Source: Pseudomonas sp. JUb42 (GTDB lineage Bacteria; Pseudomonadota; Gammaproteobacteria; Pseudomonadales; Pseudomonadaceae). Taken from it: a DNA stretch of 64,000 bases. The DNA lies in assembly GCF_024807945.1 (NCBI RefSeq), contig NZ_JANUFD010000026.1, positions 1-64,000 of the forward strand, in the 5' to 3' direction. The notes under the pieces are model-generated. The model was given only the letters and a program-made list of their open reading frames with translations, searched no databases and was not told the origin of the DNA. Both the position numbers and the translations under genes were made by a program. Positions 39,406 to 48,248 of the stretch are shown in pieces. The first letter of the stretch is position 1; each line of letters starts with the position of its first letter.

Positions 39406-40824
39406 CTAAGGCATTACCGGCGGTATATAGGCCAGGGTAGTACCGAGGAACCACAGCAGGAACAACACCAGCGGTGTATGCACCAGCAATTGCACGAAGG
39501 AGAAACCGATCAGGTCGCGTGCCTTGAGGCCCAACACGCCCAGCAGCGGCAGCATATAGAACGGGTTGATCAGGTTCGGCAGCGCTTCGGCAGCGTTGTA
39601 GATCTGCACCGCCCAGCCCAGGTGGAATTTCAGGTCGTTGGCCACTTGCATCACATACGGCGCTTCGATGATCCACTTGCCTCCACCGGACGGAATGAAA
39701 AAGCCGAGGATCGCCGAGTACACGCCCATCAGCAGCGCATAGGTGTCATGGGAGGCGATGCTGGTGAAGAAGGTGGAGATATGGTGCGCCAGGGTCTGTG
39801 CATCACCGCCTTTGACCGTGGTCATCAGCGCGGCAATGGAGCCATACAGCGGGAACTGGATCAGTACGCCGGTAGTGGTCGGCACGGCGCGGGCCACGGC
39901 ATCGAGGAAGCTGCGCGGGCGCCAGTGCAGCAGGGCACCGGCCATGATGAACAGGAAGTTATAGGTGTTCAGGCCGGAAATCGCGGTGATCGCTGATTTG
40001 GTCGAGAACTCGTTGAACAACCAGCCAGCGGCCAGCAGCACCATCAGGATGATCAGCAGCGGGCTGTATTCCAGCCATTCGCCCGGACGCGAGCGCGGCG
40101 CCAGTGGTGGCAGGTTGAAGCTTGGGTCGACGCCGCAGGCCTTGGCATCACGGGCGCTGTTCGGCCCGGGTGCGGTGGCGTAGGCGACGATGATCGAGAT
40201 CACCACCAGAGCGGCCAGCATGACGCCGGACTGCCAGAGGAAGATGGTTTGGGTGAATGGAATCACCCCGGTGATCGCCAGAATCGATGGCGGCAGGCTG
40301 GCCGGATTGGCCTGCAACTGCGCAGCCGACGACGACAGGCCCAATGCCCACACGGCGCCAAGGCCCAGATAGGCCGCGGCACCGGCGGCGCGGTAGTCCA
40401 TCTTCAAGTCGGTGCGGCGGGCGAGGGCGCGAACCAGCAGGCCGCCGAAGACCAGCGACAGGCCCCAGTTCAGCAGCGACGCGACCATGGAAATCAGCGC
40501 AACCCAGGCCACGGCCGAGCGGCCGTTTTTCGGGATTCGCGCCAGGCGGTCGATCAGCTTGACTGCCGGTGGCGAGCTGGCGACTACATAGCCGCCGATG
40601 ACCACGAAGGCCATTTGCATGGTGAAGGGAATCAGGCTCCAGAAACCGTCGCCAAAGGCTTTGGCGGCATCTGCGGGCTTGGCGCCCATGGCCAGGGTGC
40701 CAACGGTGACGATGACGACTGCCAGGGCGGCGAACACCCAGGAGTCAGGGAACCAGCGTTCGGCCCACTTGGCGCAGCGCAGGGCAAATCGGGCATAGCG
40801 GCTTTCTTCAATATCAGCGGCCAC
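39406..40824 (-). CDS. atoE: Short-chain fatty acid transporter AtoE
   Basis: A 472-residue inner-membrane protein of the AtoE family, about twelve segments (FVVIGGYVVASSPPAVKLIDRLA; FIPSGGGKWIIEAP is the family hallmark). AtoE imports acetoacetate, butyrate and similar acids. The start is GTG at 40824, with GAGGTAATAC upstream. It lies downstream of the CoA-transferase genes on the same strand with a 146-base gap, in the order atoD-atoA-atoE. Confidence 0.93.
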   Translation of the reverse strand: MAADIEESRYARFALRCAKWAERWFPDSWVFAALAVVIVTVGTLAMGAKPADAAKAFGDGFWSLIPFTMQMAFVVIGGYVVASSPPAVKLIDRLARIPKNGRSAVAWVALISMVASLLNWGLSLVFGGLLVRALARRTDLKMDYRAAGAAAYLGLGAVWALGLSSSAAQLQANPASLPPSILAITGVIPFTQTIFLWQSGVMLAALVVISIIVAYATAPGPNSARDAKACGVDPSFNLPPLAPRSRPGEWLEYSPLLIILMVLLAAGWLFNEFSTKSAITAISGLNTYNFLFIMAGALLHWRPRSFLDAVARAVPTTTGVLIQFPLYGSIAALMTTVKGGDAQTLAHHISTFFTSIASHDTYALLMGVYSAILGFFIPSGGGKWIIEAPYVMQVANDLKFHLGWAVQIYNAAEALPNLINPFYMLPLLGVLGLKARDLIGFSFVQLLVHTPLVLFLLWFLGTTLAYIPPVMP

Positions 40825-40970
40825 GTGTATTACCTCTTTGGAATTATTCTTGAAGGGTTTCTAGTTATTGGCAGTGCGACGCAAAAACGCTTGTAGCTAA
40901 AACGTAGGCTGCCCCTTCGTATCCGAAGAGGCAGCCAGATGCAGCATGAATACCCAGTGTTACAGCGGTA

Positions 40971-41627
40971 TCAGAAGCTCATTTCGACGACATCGTCCGG
41001 CACGATCAGCTTGCCGGCGGTCTTGGCGATGATCTCTTCGACGCTGACCCCTGGCGCTCGCTCGCGCAGGATGAAAGCACCGTTTTCGATTTCCAGGTAG
41101 GCCAGGTCGGTCAGCACCTTGCGGATGCAACCGGCACCGGTCAGGGGCAGGCTGCAGCGCGACAGCAGCTTGGATTCGCCGTCCTTGGAAGCATGGGTCA
41201 TGGTGACGATGATGTTGTCGGCACCGGCCACCAGGTCCATCGCGCCACCCATGCCCTTGACCAGCTTGCCAGGGATCATCCACGAGGCGATGTTGCCCTC
41301 GACGTCGACTTCGAAGGCACCGAGCACGGTCAGGTCGACATGGCCGCCACGGATCATGGCGAAGGATTCGGCGGAGGAGAAGATCGACGCGCCTTTGCGG
41401 GCGGTCACGGTTTGTTTGCCGGCGTTGATCATGTCGGCATCGACGGTTTCTTCGGTGGGAAATTCGCCCATGCCGAGCAGGCCGTTTTCCGATTGCAGCA
41501 TCACGTCGATGTCATCGGGTACATAGTTGGCCACCAGGGTCGGGATGCCGATACCGAGGTTGACGTAGTAGCCGTCCTTCAGTTCGCGGGCGACGCGCTG
41601 GGCCATTTGTTCGCGGGAAAGTGCCAT
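40971..41627 (-). CDS. atoA: 3-oxoacid CoA-transferase subunit B (AtoA/ScoB)
   Basis: A 218-residue beta subunit with the catalytic Glu in LQSENGLLGMGEFP. With the alpha subunit it moves CoA from acetyl-CoA or succinyl-CoA to acetoacetate or other short acids, forming a thioester intermediate on the Glu. The gene starts 33 bases after the alpha-subunit stop. A succinyl-CoA-type (Sco) preference cannot be excluded. Confidence 0.93.
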   Translation of the reverse strand: MALSREQMAQRVARELKDGYYVNLGIGIPTLVANYVPDDIDVMLQSENGLLGMGEFPTEETVDADMINAGKQTVTARKGASIFSSAESFAMIRGGHVDLTVLGAFEVDVEGNIASWMIPGKLVKGMGGAMDLVAGADNIIVTMTHASKDGESKLLSRCSLPLTGAGCIRKVLTDLAYLEIENGAFILRERAPGVSVEEIIAKTAGKLIVPDDVVEMSF

Positions 41628-41660
41628 GGTCTGAAATCTCTTTGTTGTTATGGACAGTGA

Positions 41661-42362
41661 TCAGGCTTTCTTCAGGGTGCGCTGTTCGATGCGCTTCTCG
41701 AAGGTGCCCAGGATCACGCGGTCGACATAGATGCCAGGGGTATGGATTTCAGTCGGCAGGAGCACGCCAGGTTCGACGATTTCTTCCACTTCGACCACGG
41801 TGATGCGGCCGGCGGTGGCCACGACCGGGTTGAAGTTCTGCGCGGTGTGGCGGTAGACCACGTTGCCGAAGTGGTCGGCTTTCCAGCCCTTGACGATGGC
41901 GAAGTCACCGGTGATGGCTTCTTCCAGGATCACGTTGCGGCCGTTGAACTGGCGGGTTTCCTTGCCGTCGGCAACGGGGGTGCCGTAACCGGTGGCGGTG
42001 TAGAAAGCGGGGATGCCGGCACCGCCTGCGCGCAGTTTTTCCGCGAGGGTGCCTTGGGGCGTGAGCTCGACTTCCAGCTCGCCGTCGAGCAGTTGGCGCT
42101 CGAACAGGGCGTTTTCGCCGACGTAGGAGGAGATCATCTTACGGATCTGCCGGTCTTCCAGCAGGATGCCGAGGCCGAAACCGTCGACGCCGCAGTTGTT
42201 GGAGACAACAGTCAGGCCCTTGACGCCCATGCGCTTGATCTGGGCAATCAGGTTTTCCGGGATGCCGCACAGGCCAAAGCCACCTGCCAGTACGGTCATG
42301 TTATCGGTCAGCCCGGCGAGGGCCTCTTCGTAGGTTGCAACTCGTTTGTCGAGTCCGGCCAT
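41661..42362 (-). CDS. atoD: 3-oxoacid CoA-transferase subunit A (AtoD/ScoA)
   Basis: A 233-residue alpha subunit with the CoA-binding GGFGLCGIPENLI loop and EDRQIRKMISSYVGENALFE segment. It is the first gene of the atoD-atoA-atoE operon. The start is ATG 42362, 127 bases from the divergent LysR gene. The shared region contains an inverted repeat (42391-42408). Confidence 0.93.
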   Translation of the reverse strand: MAGLDKRVATYEEALAGLTDNMTVLAGGFGLCGIPENLIAQIKRMGVKGLTVVSNNCGVDGFGLGILLEDRQIRKMISSYVGENALFERQLLDGELEVELTPQGTLAEKLRAGGAGIPAFYTATGYGTPVADGKETRQFNGRNVILEEAITGDFAIVKGWKADHFGNVVYRHTAQNFNPVVATAGRITVVEVEEIVEPGVLLPTEIHTPGIYVDRVILGTFEKRIEQRTLKKA

Positions 42363-42390
42363 GATGATCTGCCTTTTTTATTGATTAGTG

Positions 42391-42408
42391 ACCGACGAGT
42401 CTGTCGGT
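42391..42408. promoter_or_regulatory. Inverted repeat in atoD-LysR divergent region
   Basis: ACCGACGAGTCTGTCGGT is a perfect ACCGAC-N6-GTCGGT inverted repeat 28 bases before the atoD start. Its nearness to that start means it lies in the leader or over the promoter. A LysR target elsewhere in the region (T/A-rich TTATGATTAATTGATAA near 42460) is equally possible. Confidence 0.4.
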
Positions 42409-42489
42409 GGGGCGTTGGTTGCATCTTCTCTCGCAGGCAATGATTTGTTAATTTTGTTTTTATGATTAATTGATAAGAAAACTAAATAT

Positions 42490-43389
42490 ATGAACGTCAA
42501 GCAACTGCGTGCATTTCTGGCCGTGGCCCAGAGCCTGAGCTTTGCCCAGGCCGGGGAGCGCCTGCATCTGTCGCAACCGGCCCTGAGCCTGACGATCAAG
42601 GCCCTGGAAGAAGACCTGGGCGGCCAACTGCTCAGCCGCACCACCCGCAGCGTCAGCCTGACCCCGGAAGGTGAAACCCTGCTGCCTCTGGCCCGGCAAC
42701 TGCTGGCCGACTGGGACAACACCGAGGAATTGCTGCGTCAGCGGTTCACCCTGCAACTGGGGCGGGTCTCGGTGTCGGCCATGCCATCGTTTGCCGGGAC
42801 CTTGCTGCCTGCGGCGCTCAAGGTCTTTCGCGGGCGTTTCCCGCGGGTCAATGTGGCGGTGCATGACGTGATCAACGAGCAGGTACTGGAAATGGTCCGC
42901 CATCGCCGGGTCGAACTGGGCATCGGTTTCGAACCGGAGTCTAGCAACGAGCTGCTGTTCACGCCGTTCTACATGGACCGCTTTGTTGCGGTGGTGCCCA
43001 GGGAGTCGCCATTGGCCTTGCGCAAGGAGCTGACCTGGAGTGATCTGCTCAAGGAGGATTTCATTGCCCTGCAGCGTCCGTCCGCGGTGCGTCTGCTGCT
43101 TGAGGACCATGTTCAGGCGCAGCACGGCAAGCTCTCTGTGGCCTTTGAGAGTCATCAACTTTCTACGGTCGGGCGCATGGTCGCCAATGGCCTGGGGGTC
43201 AGCGCGGTGCCATCACTGTGCATCCAGCAGATGCAGGAGCTGGGTGCCCATTGCGTGGCGCTGTCCGAGCCGCGTATCGAACGACGTATCGGTTTGATGA
43301 TGCTGGCCGATCATCAGCTCTCGGCGGCCGCCCAGGCCCTGCGCGAGGTCTTGATCGAATGTGCGCATAATCCAGGAGAAACCCTTTAG
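42490..43389 (+). CDS. LysR-family regulator, probable activator of atoDAE
   Basis: A 299-residue LysR regulator: winged helix SLSFAQAGERLHLSQPALSL, effector domain beginning VSVSAMPSFAGTLLPAALK. It is divergent from atoD, the usual arrangement for a LysR protein controlling its neighbour. It could also control the GntP-family gene that follows on the same strand. The ligand is likely acetoacetate or 3-hydroxybutyrate-like, by context only. Confidence 0.9.
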   Translation: MNVKQLRAFLAVAQSLSFAQAGERLHLSQPALSLTIKALEEDLGGQLLSRTTRSVSLTPEGETLLPLARQLLADWDNTEELLRQRFTLQLGRVSVSAMPSFAGTLLPAALKVFRGRFPRVNVAVHDVINEQVLEMVRHRRVELGIGFEPESSNELLFTPFYMDRFVAVVPRESPLALRKELTWSDLLKEDFIALQRPSAVRLLLEDHVQAQHGKLSVAFESHQLSTVGRMVANGLGVSAVPSLCIQQMQELGAHCVALSEPRIERRIGLMMLADHQLSAAAQALREVLIECAHNPGETL

Positions 43390-43452
43390 ATAGAGGGGTT
43401 AAAGCCAATTTTTATGTAAAGAATTTCCTGTAATCGTTAGGTGATAAGGTAT

Positions 43453-43493
43453 CGTTTCGAAAAAAACTATAACCAAATGTTTCCATCGAAACG
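43453..43493. promoter_or_regulatory. Inverted repeat in leader of GntP-family gene
   Basis: CGTTTCGA (43453-43460) and TCGAAACG (43486-43493) are perfect inverted copies 25 bases apart. They lie in the leader of the permease gene and could be an operator pair or an RNA stem. Confidence 0.4.
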
Positions 43494-43521
43494 CACACAC
43501 ACAACGATAAGGAGTCATCCC

Positions 43522-44892
43522 TTGGATGTATCGTCTGCTGCCTGGTTGGTGCATGACACCCGTCTGATCATCTGCTGCCTGGTGGCCATTGCCACCATCA
43601 TCGTATTGATCAGCCTGACCAAGCTTCCCCCCTTTCTCTCGATCCTGATTGGTACTTTCATTGCCGGCATCGGCGCTGGCTTGCCCGCTGAAGCGGTGGC
43701 CAAGGCGTTCAGTAAAGGCGCGGGCGGCATTCTCGGCGAGGCCGGGATCATCATTGCCCTGGGCGCCATGCTCGGTGCGCTGATGGCCGAGTCCGGTGCT
43801 GCCGACCGCATTGCCAGTACCCTGCTGGGGCTGGGCAAGGGGCGCATGCTGCCCTGGGTCATGGCGCTGGTGGCCATGGTCATCGGCTTGCCACTGTTCT
43901 TCGAAGTCGGTCTGGTGATGATGGTGCCGATCATCTTCGTCATGGCCCGTCGCTCTGACCAGCCGCTGCTGAAAATCGCCATCCCGGCCCTGGCGGGGAT
44001 GACCACCTTGCATGCCTTGATGCCCCCTCATCCGGGGCCATTGATTGCGGTGAGCGCGCTGCATGCCGACCTGGGCCTGACCATGCTCCTGGGCATCTGC
44101 ATCGCGGTTCCGGCGGTGATTCTGGCCGGTCCTCTGTATGGCAACTGGTTGTCCAAGCGTCTGCATATCGAAGCGCCTGCCGAGTTGGGCGAACTGTTTT
44201 CGGCCAAGCCTGAGGCCAAGCGCCAGCCGAGCTTCGGCGTGTCGCTGCTGATCATCCTGCTGCCGGTCATCCTGATGCTCGGCAGTACCCTGGCCAAAGT
44301 GGCCATGGCGCCGGAAAGCAACGTTGCCTTGACTCTGAAATTCCTCGGCGAGCCGCTGGTAGCTCTGGGTCTGGCGGTGATTGCCGCAGTGATCTGCCTG
44401 GGTTGGGCCAATGGCATCTCCCGGGAACAGGTGGGCGGTACGCTGCGTAAGAGCCTGGCGCCGATAGCCGTGCTGTTGCTGACCATTGGTGCCGGTGGCG
44501 GCCTCAAGCAGACCCTGCTCGATGCCGGTGTCAGCCAGACCATCAGCAAGGTCGCTGAAGGCGCCCATATGCCGTACCTGCTGCTGGCCTGGCTGATCGC
44601 CGTGGCGCTGCGTCAGGCAACTGGCTCGGCGACGGTCGCAACCACCACCACGGCGGGTATCCTCGCGCCGATGATGGCAGGCCTGGCCGCCACGCAAAGC
44701 TCCCTGGTGGCCCTGGCCATCGGTGCCGGTTCGGTGTTCTTCTGCCACGTCAACGACGCAGGCTTCTGGATGGTCCGCGAATACTTCGGCCTGCAACTGA
44801 AACAGACCATCCTGGTCTGGTCGGTGCTGCAGACCATCGTTTCGGTGGTGGGGCTGGTCGGGACCTTGCTGTTGTGGCATTGGTTGACGTGA
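43522..44892 (+). CDS. GntP-family permease (gluconate/hydroxyacid:H+ symporter)
   Basis: A 456-residue membrane protein of the GntP family with about twelve to fourteen segments (KAFSKGAGGILGEAGIIIALG; TLHALMPPHPGPL; ATGSATVATTTTAG). Family members take up gluconate, related sugar acids, or 3-hydroxybutyrate-like acids. The start is taken as TTG 43522 because AAGGAG lies eight bases before it; the in-frame ATG 43477 has no ribosome site. Its place next to the ato genes suggests a C4 hydroxyacid rather than gluconate, but no enzyme for either is adjacent. Confidence 0.88.
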   Translation: MDVSSAAWLVHDTRLIICCLVAIATIIVLISLTKLPPFLSILIGTFIAGIGAGLPAEAVAKAFSKGAGGILGEAGIIIALGAMLGALMAESGAADRIASTLLGLGKGRMLPWVMALVAMVIGLPLFFEVGLVMMVPIIFVMARRSDQPLLKIAIPALAGMTTLHALMPPHPGPLIAVSALHADLGLTMLLGICIAVPAVILAGPLYGNWLSKRLHIEAPAELGELFSAKPEAKRQPSFGVSLLIILLPVILMLGSTLAKVAMAPESNVALTLKFLGEPLVALGLAVIAAVICLGWANGISREQVGGTLRKSLAPIAVLLLTIGAGGGLKQTLLDAGVSQTISKVAEGAHMPYLLLAWLIAVALRQATGSATVATTTTAGILAPMMAGLAATQSSLVALAIGAGSVFFCHVNDAGFWMVREYFGLQLKQTILVWSVLQTIVSVVGLVGTLLLWHWLT

Positions 44893-44944
44893 GTTAAGGC
44901 GGGCAGATTCTCTGCGGGACCGGCTTTCCGGGTCGATGCAGGTT

Positions 44945-45034
44945 TGTGGGAGCGAATTCATTCGCGAAACGGTACTTCAGACCATATAGATGCGTCGGAT
45001 GTACCGGCCTCTTCGCGAATGAATTCGCTCCCAC
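44945..45034. repeat. REPIN, GAATTCATTCGCGAA type
   Basis: Perfect outer arms GTGGGAGCGAATTCATTCGC and reverse complement, spacer inverted relative to 19926 (GATGCGTCGGATGTACCGGC). It follows the GntP-family gene by 52 bases. Confidence 0.9.
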
Positions 45035-45166
45035 AGAGTTCGCTTCCACAAAATCTCTTTCCTCCCTTTCCCAATATCGACTATCGAGCGCAGTGATTTT
45101 TGCCAGAACGGCCTCGGGCGTAGCCTAGGTTCATTCCCGAAATGAACCTGATTCAGAGGCTGCACA

Positions 45167-45442
45167 ATGAACCGTCTTCTCACTCTCGCCATGTTGCTCA
45201 GCGTTGCCATCGTCACGGGTTGCTCCACCCACAACCCGGTGGAACTGCGCCCTTACACTGCCGAAGAAACCCATCAGTTGGCCCTCGAAGACCTGAATCG
45301 TCGCGGTCTGTCGTTCGATGAGTATCAGGCTCAGAAAGCCCGCCTGATGGCCCGGCCACAGATGCAGGCTGTCCACGAGTTCGATAATCGTGGCGAAGTC
45401 AGCGTCGATAGCGGCGTCATCAAGGCCGATCGCCAGGGCTGA
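45167..45442 (+). CDS. Small lipoprotein of unknown function
   Basis: A 91-residue protein with a lipoprotein signal peptide (lipobox VTGC, lipid-anchoring Cys at residue 19) and a short acidic-basic body (EETHQLALEDLNRRGLSFDEY). Residue 2 after Cys is Ser, which points to the outer membrane. The body resembles the short helical SHOCT-like segment (LEDLNRRGLSFDEYQAQKARL), which often regulates oligomerisation. A GAGGCTGCAC ribosome site precedes the ATG. Function not recognised. Confidence 0.8.
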   Translation: MNRLLTLAMLLSVAIVTGCSTHNPVELRPYTAEETHQLALEDLNRRGLSFDEYQAQKARLMARPQMQAVHEFDNRGEVSVDSGVIKADRQG

Positions 45443-45568
45443 AACAGTCCTCCTGAAGTTTGATTTTATAGAAACTGTACTGGTTAAAGTTCGCTGAACT
45501 GTCCATGTGTTTTCAGGAAGCGCTTCGCTACGGTGATCGGCCTGATTGATTGAACCCTGGACCTGTAG

Positions 45569-46177
45569 ATGCCGCTCTCCCTTGATCTGCTTCTGGCATT
45601 CGCCCTGTTTGCCTTTGTCACCTCAGCCACACCCGGCCCCAACAACACCATGTTGCTGGCTTCGGGGGTGAACTTCGGATTCAGCCGTACCATTCCCCAT
45701 ATGCTGGGCATCAGCATCGGCTTCTTCGTTCTGGTGTTGGCGGTGGGCTTCGGTCTGGGCACGGTGTTCCAGACCTGGCCGGTGCTCTACACAGTGCTGC
45801 GTTATATCGGCGCGGCCTATCTGCTGTATCTGTCGTGGAAAATCGCCACCTCCGGCCCGGCTTCGGAATCCTCCGACAGCACCGGCAAACCCTTGACCTT
45901 TATCGGCGCCGCGCTGTTCCAGTGGGTCAATCCCAAGGCCTGGATCATGGCCATTGGCGCCATCAGCACCTACACGCCCATGCAGGGTTACTTCACCAAT
46001 GTCGTGGTGATTTCGGCGGTATTCGCCCTGATCAACCTGCCCAGCGTCGGCATGTGGGCCGGCTTCGGCAGCCTGTTGCGCAATGTACTGCGCAACCCGC
46101 GGGGGCTGCGCCTGTTCAATTGGGGGATGGCGACGTTGTTGGTGCTGTCGCTGGTGCCGTTGTTGCTGGAGCACTGA
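45569..46177 (+). CDS. LysE/RhtB-family amino-acid exporter
   Basis: A 202-residue inner-membrane exporter with about six segments; the hallmark TPGPNNTMLLASGVNFG follows the first helix. The family exports amino acids or homoserine lactones. The substrate is unknown. ATG 45569 has no strong ribosome site. It is convergent with the SsuE-like gene, six bases apart. Confidence 0.9.
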   Translation: MPLSLDLLLAFALFAFVTSATPGPNNTMLLASGVNFGFSRTIPHMLGISIGFFVLVLAVGFGLGTVFQTWPVLYTVLRYIGAAYLLYLSWKIATSGPASESSDSTGKPLTFIGAALFQWVNPKAWIMAIGAISTYTPMQGYFTNVVVISAVFALINLPSVGMWAGFGSLLRNVLRNPRGLRLFNWGMATLLVLSLVPLLLEH

Positions 46178-46183
46178 AGGGCG

Positions 46184-46765
46184 CTACAACGCCAACCGCA
46201 AATGCCCACCCGCCTGGATCTGCCGGGCCTGATGGCGTCGTTGCAAGCCATGCTGGAAATGTTCCAGCCCTTCATGCAGGCGCTGGGTCAGGATTTCGTC
46301 GAGGGTGCCGCCCTGTGGATTGTCGCCGTAAGTGATCTGGGTATCGATGGCGAAGATCCCGTGCAGCACCTCCTGGCACTTGAGTGCTGACAGCACCGGC
46401 TTGAGCGCGTAATCCACTGCCAGCATATGGGCCATGCTGCCGCCCGTGGCCAGTGGCAGGACTACCTTGCCCAGCAACGAGCGTTCGGGCAGCAGGTCGA
46501 GCAGGGTTTTCAGGGCGCCGGAGAACGAGGCCTTGTACACCGGCGTGGCGATCAGCAGACCGTCGGCCTGGCTTACCGCTTCGATAAAGGCCTTGACCTG
46601 GGGGCTGTCGAAACGGGCGAAGAGCAGATCTTCGGCATTGAAATCACGAATACGCAGGGTACTGACCTCGACGCCCTGGCTTTCCAGCCAGCGCGCGGCA
46701 TGGGCCAGGACCACGCCGGAGCGGGATTTTTCGGTGGGGCTGCCTGAGAGTGAAACGACCAGCAT
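46184..46765 (-). CDS. NADPH-dependent FMN reductase, SsuE-like
   Basis: A 193-residue flavodoxin-like FMN reductase (SLSGSPTEKSRSGVVL phosphate loop; ATPVYKASFSGALKTLLDLLP). Its sequence closely follows SsuE, which supplies FMNH2 to the alkanesulfonate monooxygenase SsuD. The C-terminus is shorter than SsuE and looks divergent (QRRHQARQIQAGGHLRLAL). No ssuD, ssuABC or msu gene is nearby, so it may serve a monooxygenase elsewhere. Confidence 0.85.
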   Translation of the reverse strand: MLVVSLSGSPTEKSRSGVVLAHAARWLESQGVEVSTLRIRDFNAEDLLFARFDSPQVKAFIEAVSQADGLLIATPVYKASFSGALKTLLDLLPERSLLGKVVLPLATGGSMAHMLAVDYALKPVLSALKCQEVLHGIFAIDTQITYGDNPQGGTLDEILTQRLHEGLEHFQHGLQRRHQARQIQAGGHLRLAL

Positions 46766-46959
46766 GGGCTTTTGTCCTTGGGAAGAGCGTGTAATGCCGT
46801 AGCAGCATGCATGCCAGCTCTTTGAGGTTGTCTAATTGATTGAAATAAAAGGGATTTAATAACTTTCGGCGATGGGCTTCGTCAGCCAGAACTGTCGCCG
46901 CAATGAGCAAGTGTCGATCCACTGTTGCTGAGGCAACACTTGGGGAGCAAATGCCGGGC

Positions 46960-46986
46960 AAAAAAATCCCCGCAGTCGATGCGGGG
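46960..46986 (-). terminator. Terminator of the exopolysaccharide operon
   Basis: On the minus strand, CCCCGCA/TGCGGGG (7-bp stem, loop of five) is followed by TTTTTTT. It lies 32 bases past the Wza-like stop, ending the operon. Confidence 0.9.
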
Positions 46987-47017
46987 AGGCGGTTGGGGCT
47001 TGAAGGGGAGGCTGCCG

Positions 47018-48103
47018 TCAGTTTCTGAAGGCGGCGCCGGTCTGGATGACGCTGGCCGAGCCCAGCAGCTGGCTGATGAAGCGGCTCCAACGGGTGATAT
47101 TGGCCGGGCCGACGAACACCACGTCTTGTGCTTGCAGCTCGAACTGCTTAGCCAGCACGTAGGCAGTGGGTTTTTCTGCGTTCAGATGAAAGACCGTCGC
47201 GCTGCCGATATTGTTTTGCGCACCGCGAATCACATAGACCGCATCACCATCAGCGCTTTCCGGACTCAGGCCGCCGGAGTTACCGAGGGCTTCGAGCAGG
47301 GTCACGCTGGTGGTGCCGAAAGTGATTACCTGGGGACGCTGCACCTCGCCGAGTACATAGATCTTGTTCTTCGAGTTGCTGTTCAGGTGCAGGTAATCGC
47401 CGTCCTTGAGGTAGATCTTGTTCAGTTGCGAGTTCGGTCGGTTGAGGGTGTCGACGTCGATGGGATAGTCCTTGCCGCCACGTCTGAGGGTCAGGCCGGC
47501 CAGGTTGGCGTCGCCCAGGTCGAGCCCGGCGACGCTGATCGCCTGCACCAGACTCAGGGGAATATTGTTGATCGGTTGCGGGCCGGGCGCTTTGAACGAC
47601 CCGGAGAGCAATATCCGTTGGCTGTTGTAGCGCACTACTTTGACGTCGACCTTGACCTCGGTGTATTGCGGCGACAGGCCCATGCGCAACTGGTCGCGGA
47701 TTTCCCGCACCGTCTTGCCGCCTGCCTGGATCCGGCCGACGTAGGGGAAGAACAGCGTGCCGTCGCTGAGCACTTCCCGGGTATTGGCATCGAGTTGATC
47801 GTTGGAGCCCGGCGCGGTTAGTTCCGGGTGTTCGAAGACCACCACCAGCAGGGCGTCACCGGGGCCGACCACGTACTCAGGCGGTACGTAGTTGAGCAGT
47901 TCCGGCGGCAGCGGCCGGGCTACGGCGGTGGCCTGCTGCTGTTGTTGCTTGAGGGTTTGCGGGGTGATCTGGACAAGGTGTGCGTCGGGCTCGTCTGGTG
48001 TCCTGGCTTCGACGTCACCAGGGGTCATGTGCTGTCCGGGGGCAAAAGCGCAGCCTTGCAGAATAAGGCTGGAGAGCAGCACAACAGCTAGCGTTTGCTT
48101 CAT
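47018..48103 (-). CDS. Polysaccharide export lipoprotein (Wza/OPX family)
   Basis: A 361-residue outer-membrane polysaccharide exporter with a lipoprotein signal (LILQGC) and PES domain (YVVGPGDALLVVVFEHPELT) followed by two SLBB-type repeats (RILLSGSFKAPGPQPI; IYVLGEVQRPQVITF). It forms the outer-membrane channel that works with the Wzc-like kinase. ATG 48103 is chosen with GGAAGGAACACC upstream. It is the last gene of the operon, ten kilobases from the wzb-wzc pair it normally stands beside. Confidence 0.93.
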   Translation of the reverse strand: MKQTLAVVLLSSLILQGCAFAPGQHMTPGDVEARTPDEPDAHLVQITPQTLKQQQQQATAVARPLPPELLNYVPPEYVVGPGDALLVVVFEHPELTAPGSNDQLDANTREVLSDGTLFFPYVGRIQAGGKTVREIRDQLRMGLSPQYTEVKVDVKVVRYNSQRILLSGSFKAPGPQPINNIPLSLVQAISVAGLDLGDANLAGLTLRRGGKDYPIDVDTLNRPNSQLNKIYLKDGDYLHLNSNSKNKIYVLGEVQRPQVITFGTTSVTLLEALGNSGGLSPESADGDAVYVIRGAQNNIGSATVFHLNAEKPTAYVLAKQFELQAQDVVFVGPANITRWSRFISQLLGSASVIQTGAAFRN

Positions 48104-48248
48104 AGAGGTGTTCCTTCCTAATAAGGTGCTCAAGGCACCACAGTGATTTCATTGCTTCCTTTACCAACACCGAACAGGGTTATCAGACGTGCAGGCACCT
48201 CCCTCCGGCTGGCAGGCCGGGACGGGTAGTCATTGAGGGGAAGGGGAC
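48104..48248. other. Gap before Wza-like gene with hairpin
   Basis: This 145-base gap within the operon has a small hairpin (GGTGC-TCAAG-GCACC at 48125-48139) near the Wza-like start and a GC-rich palindromic patch around 48208-48225. It may hold a secondary promoter. No ORF is present. Confidence 0.4.
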
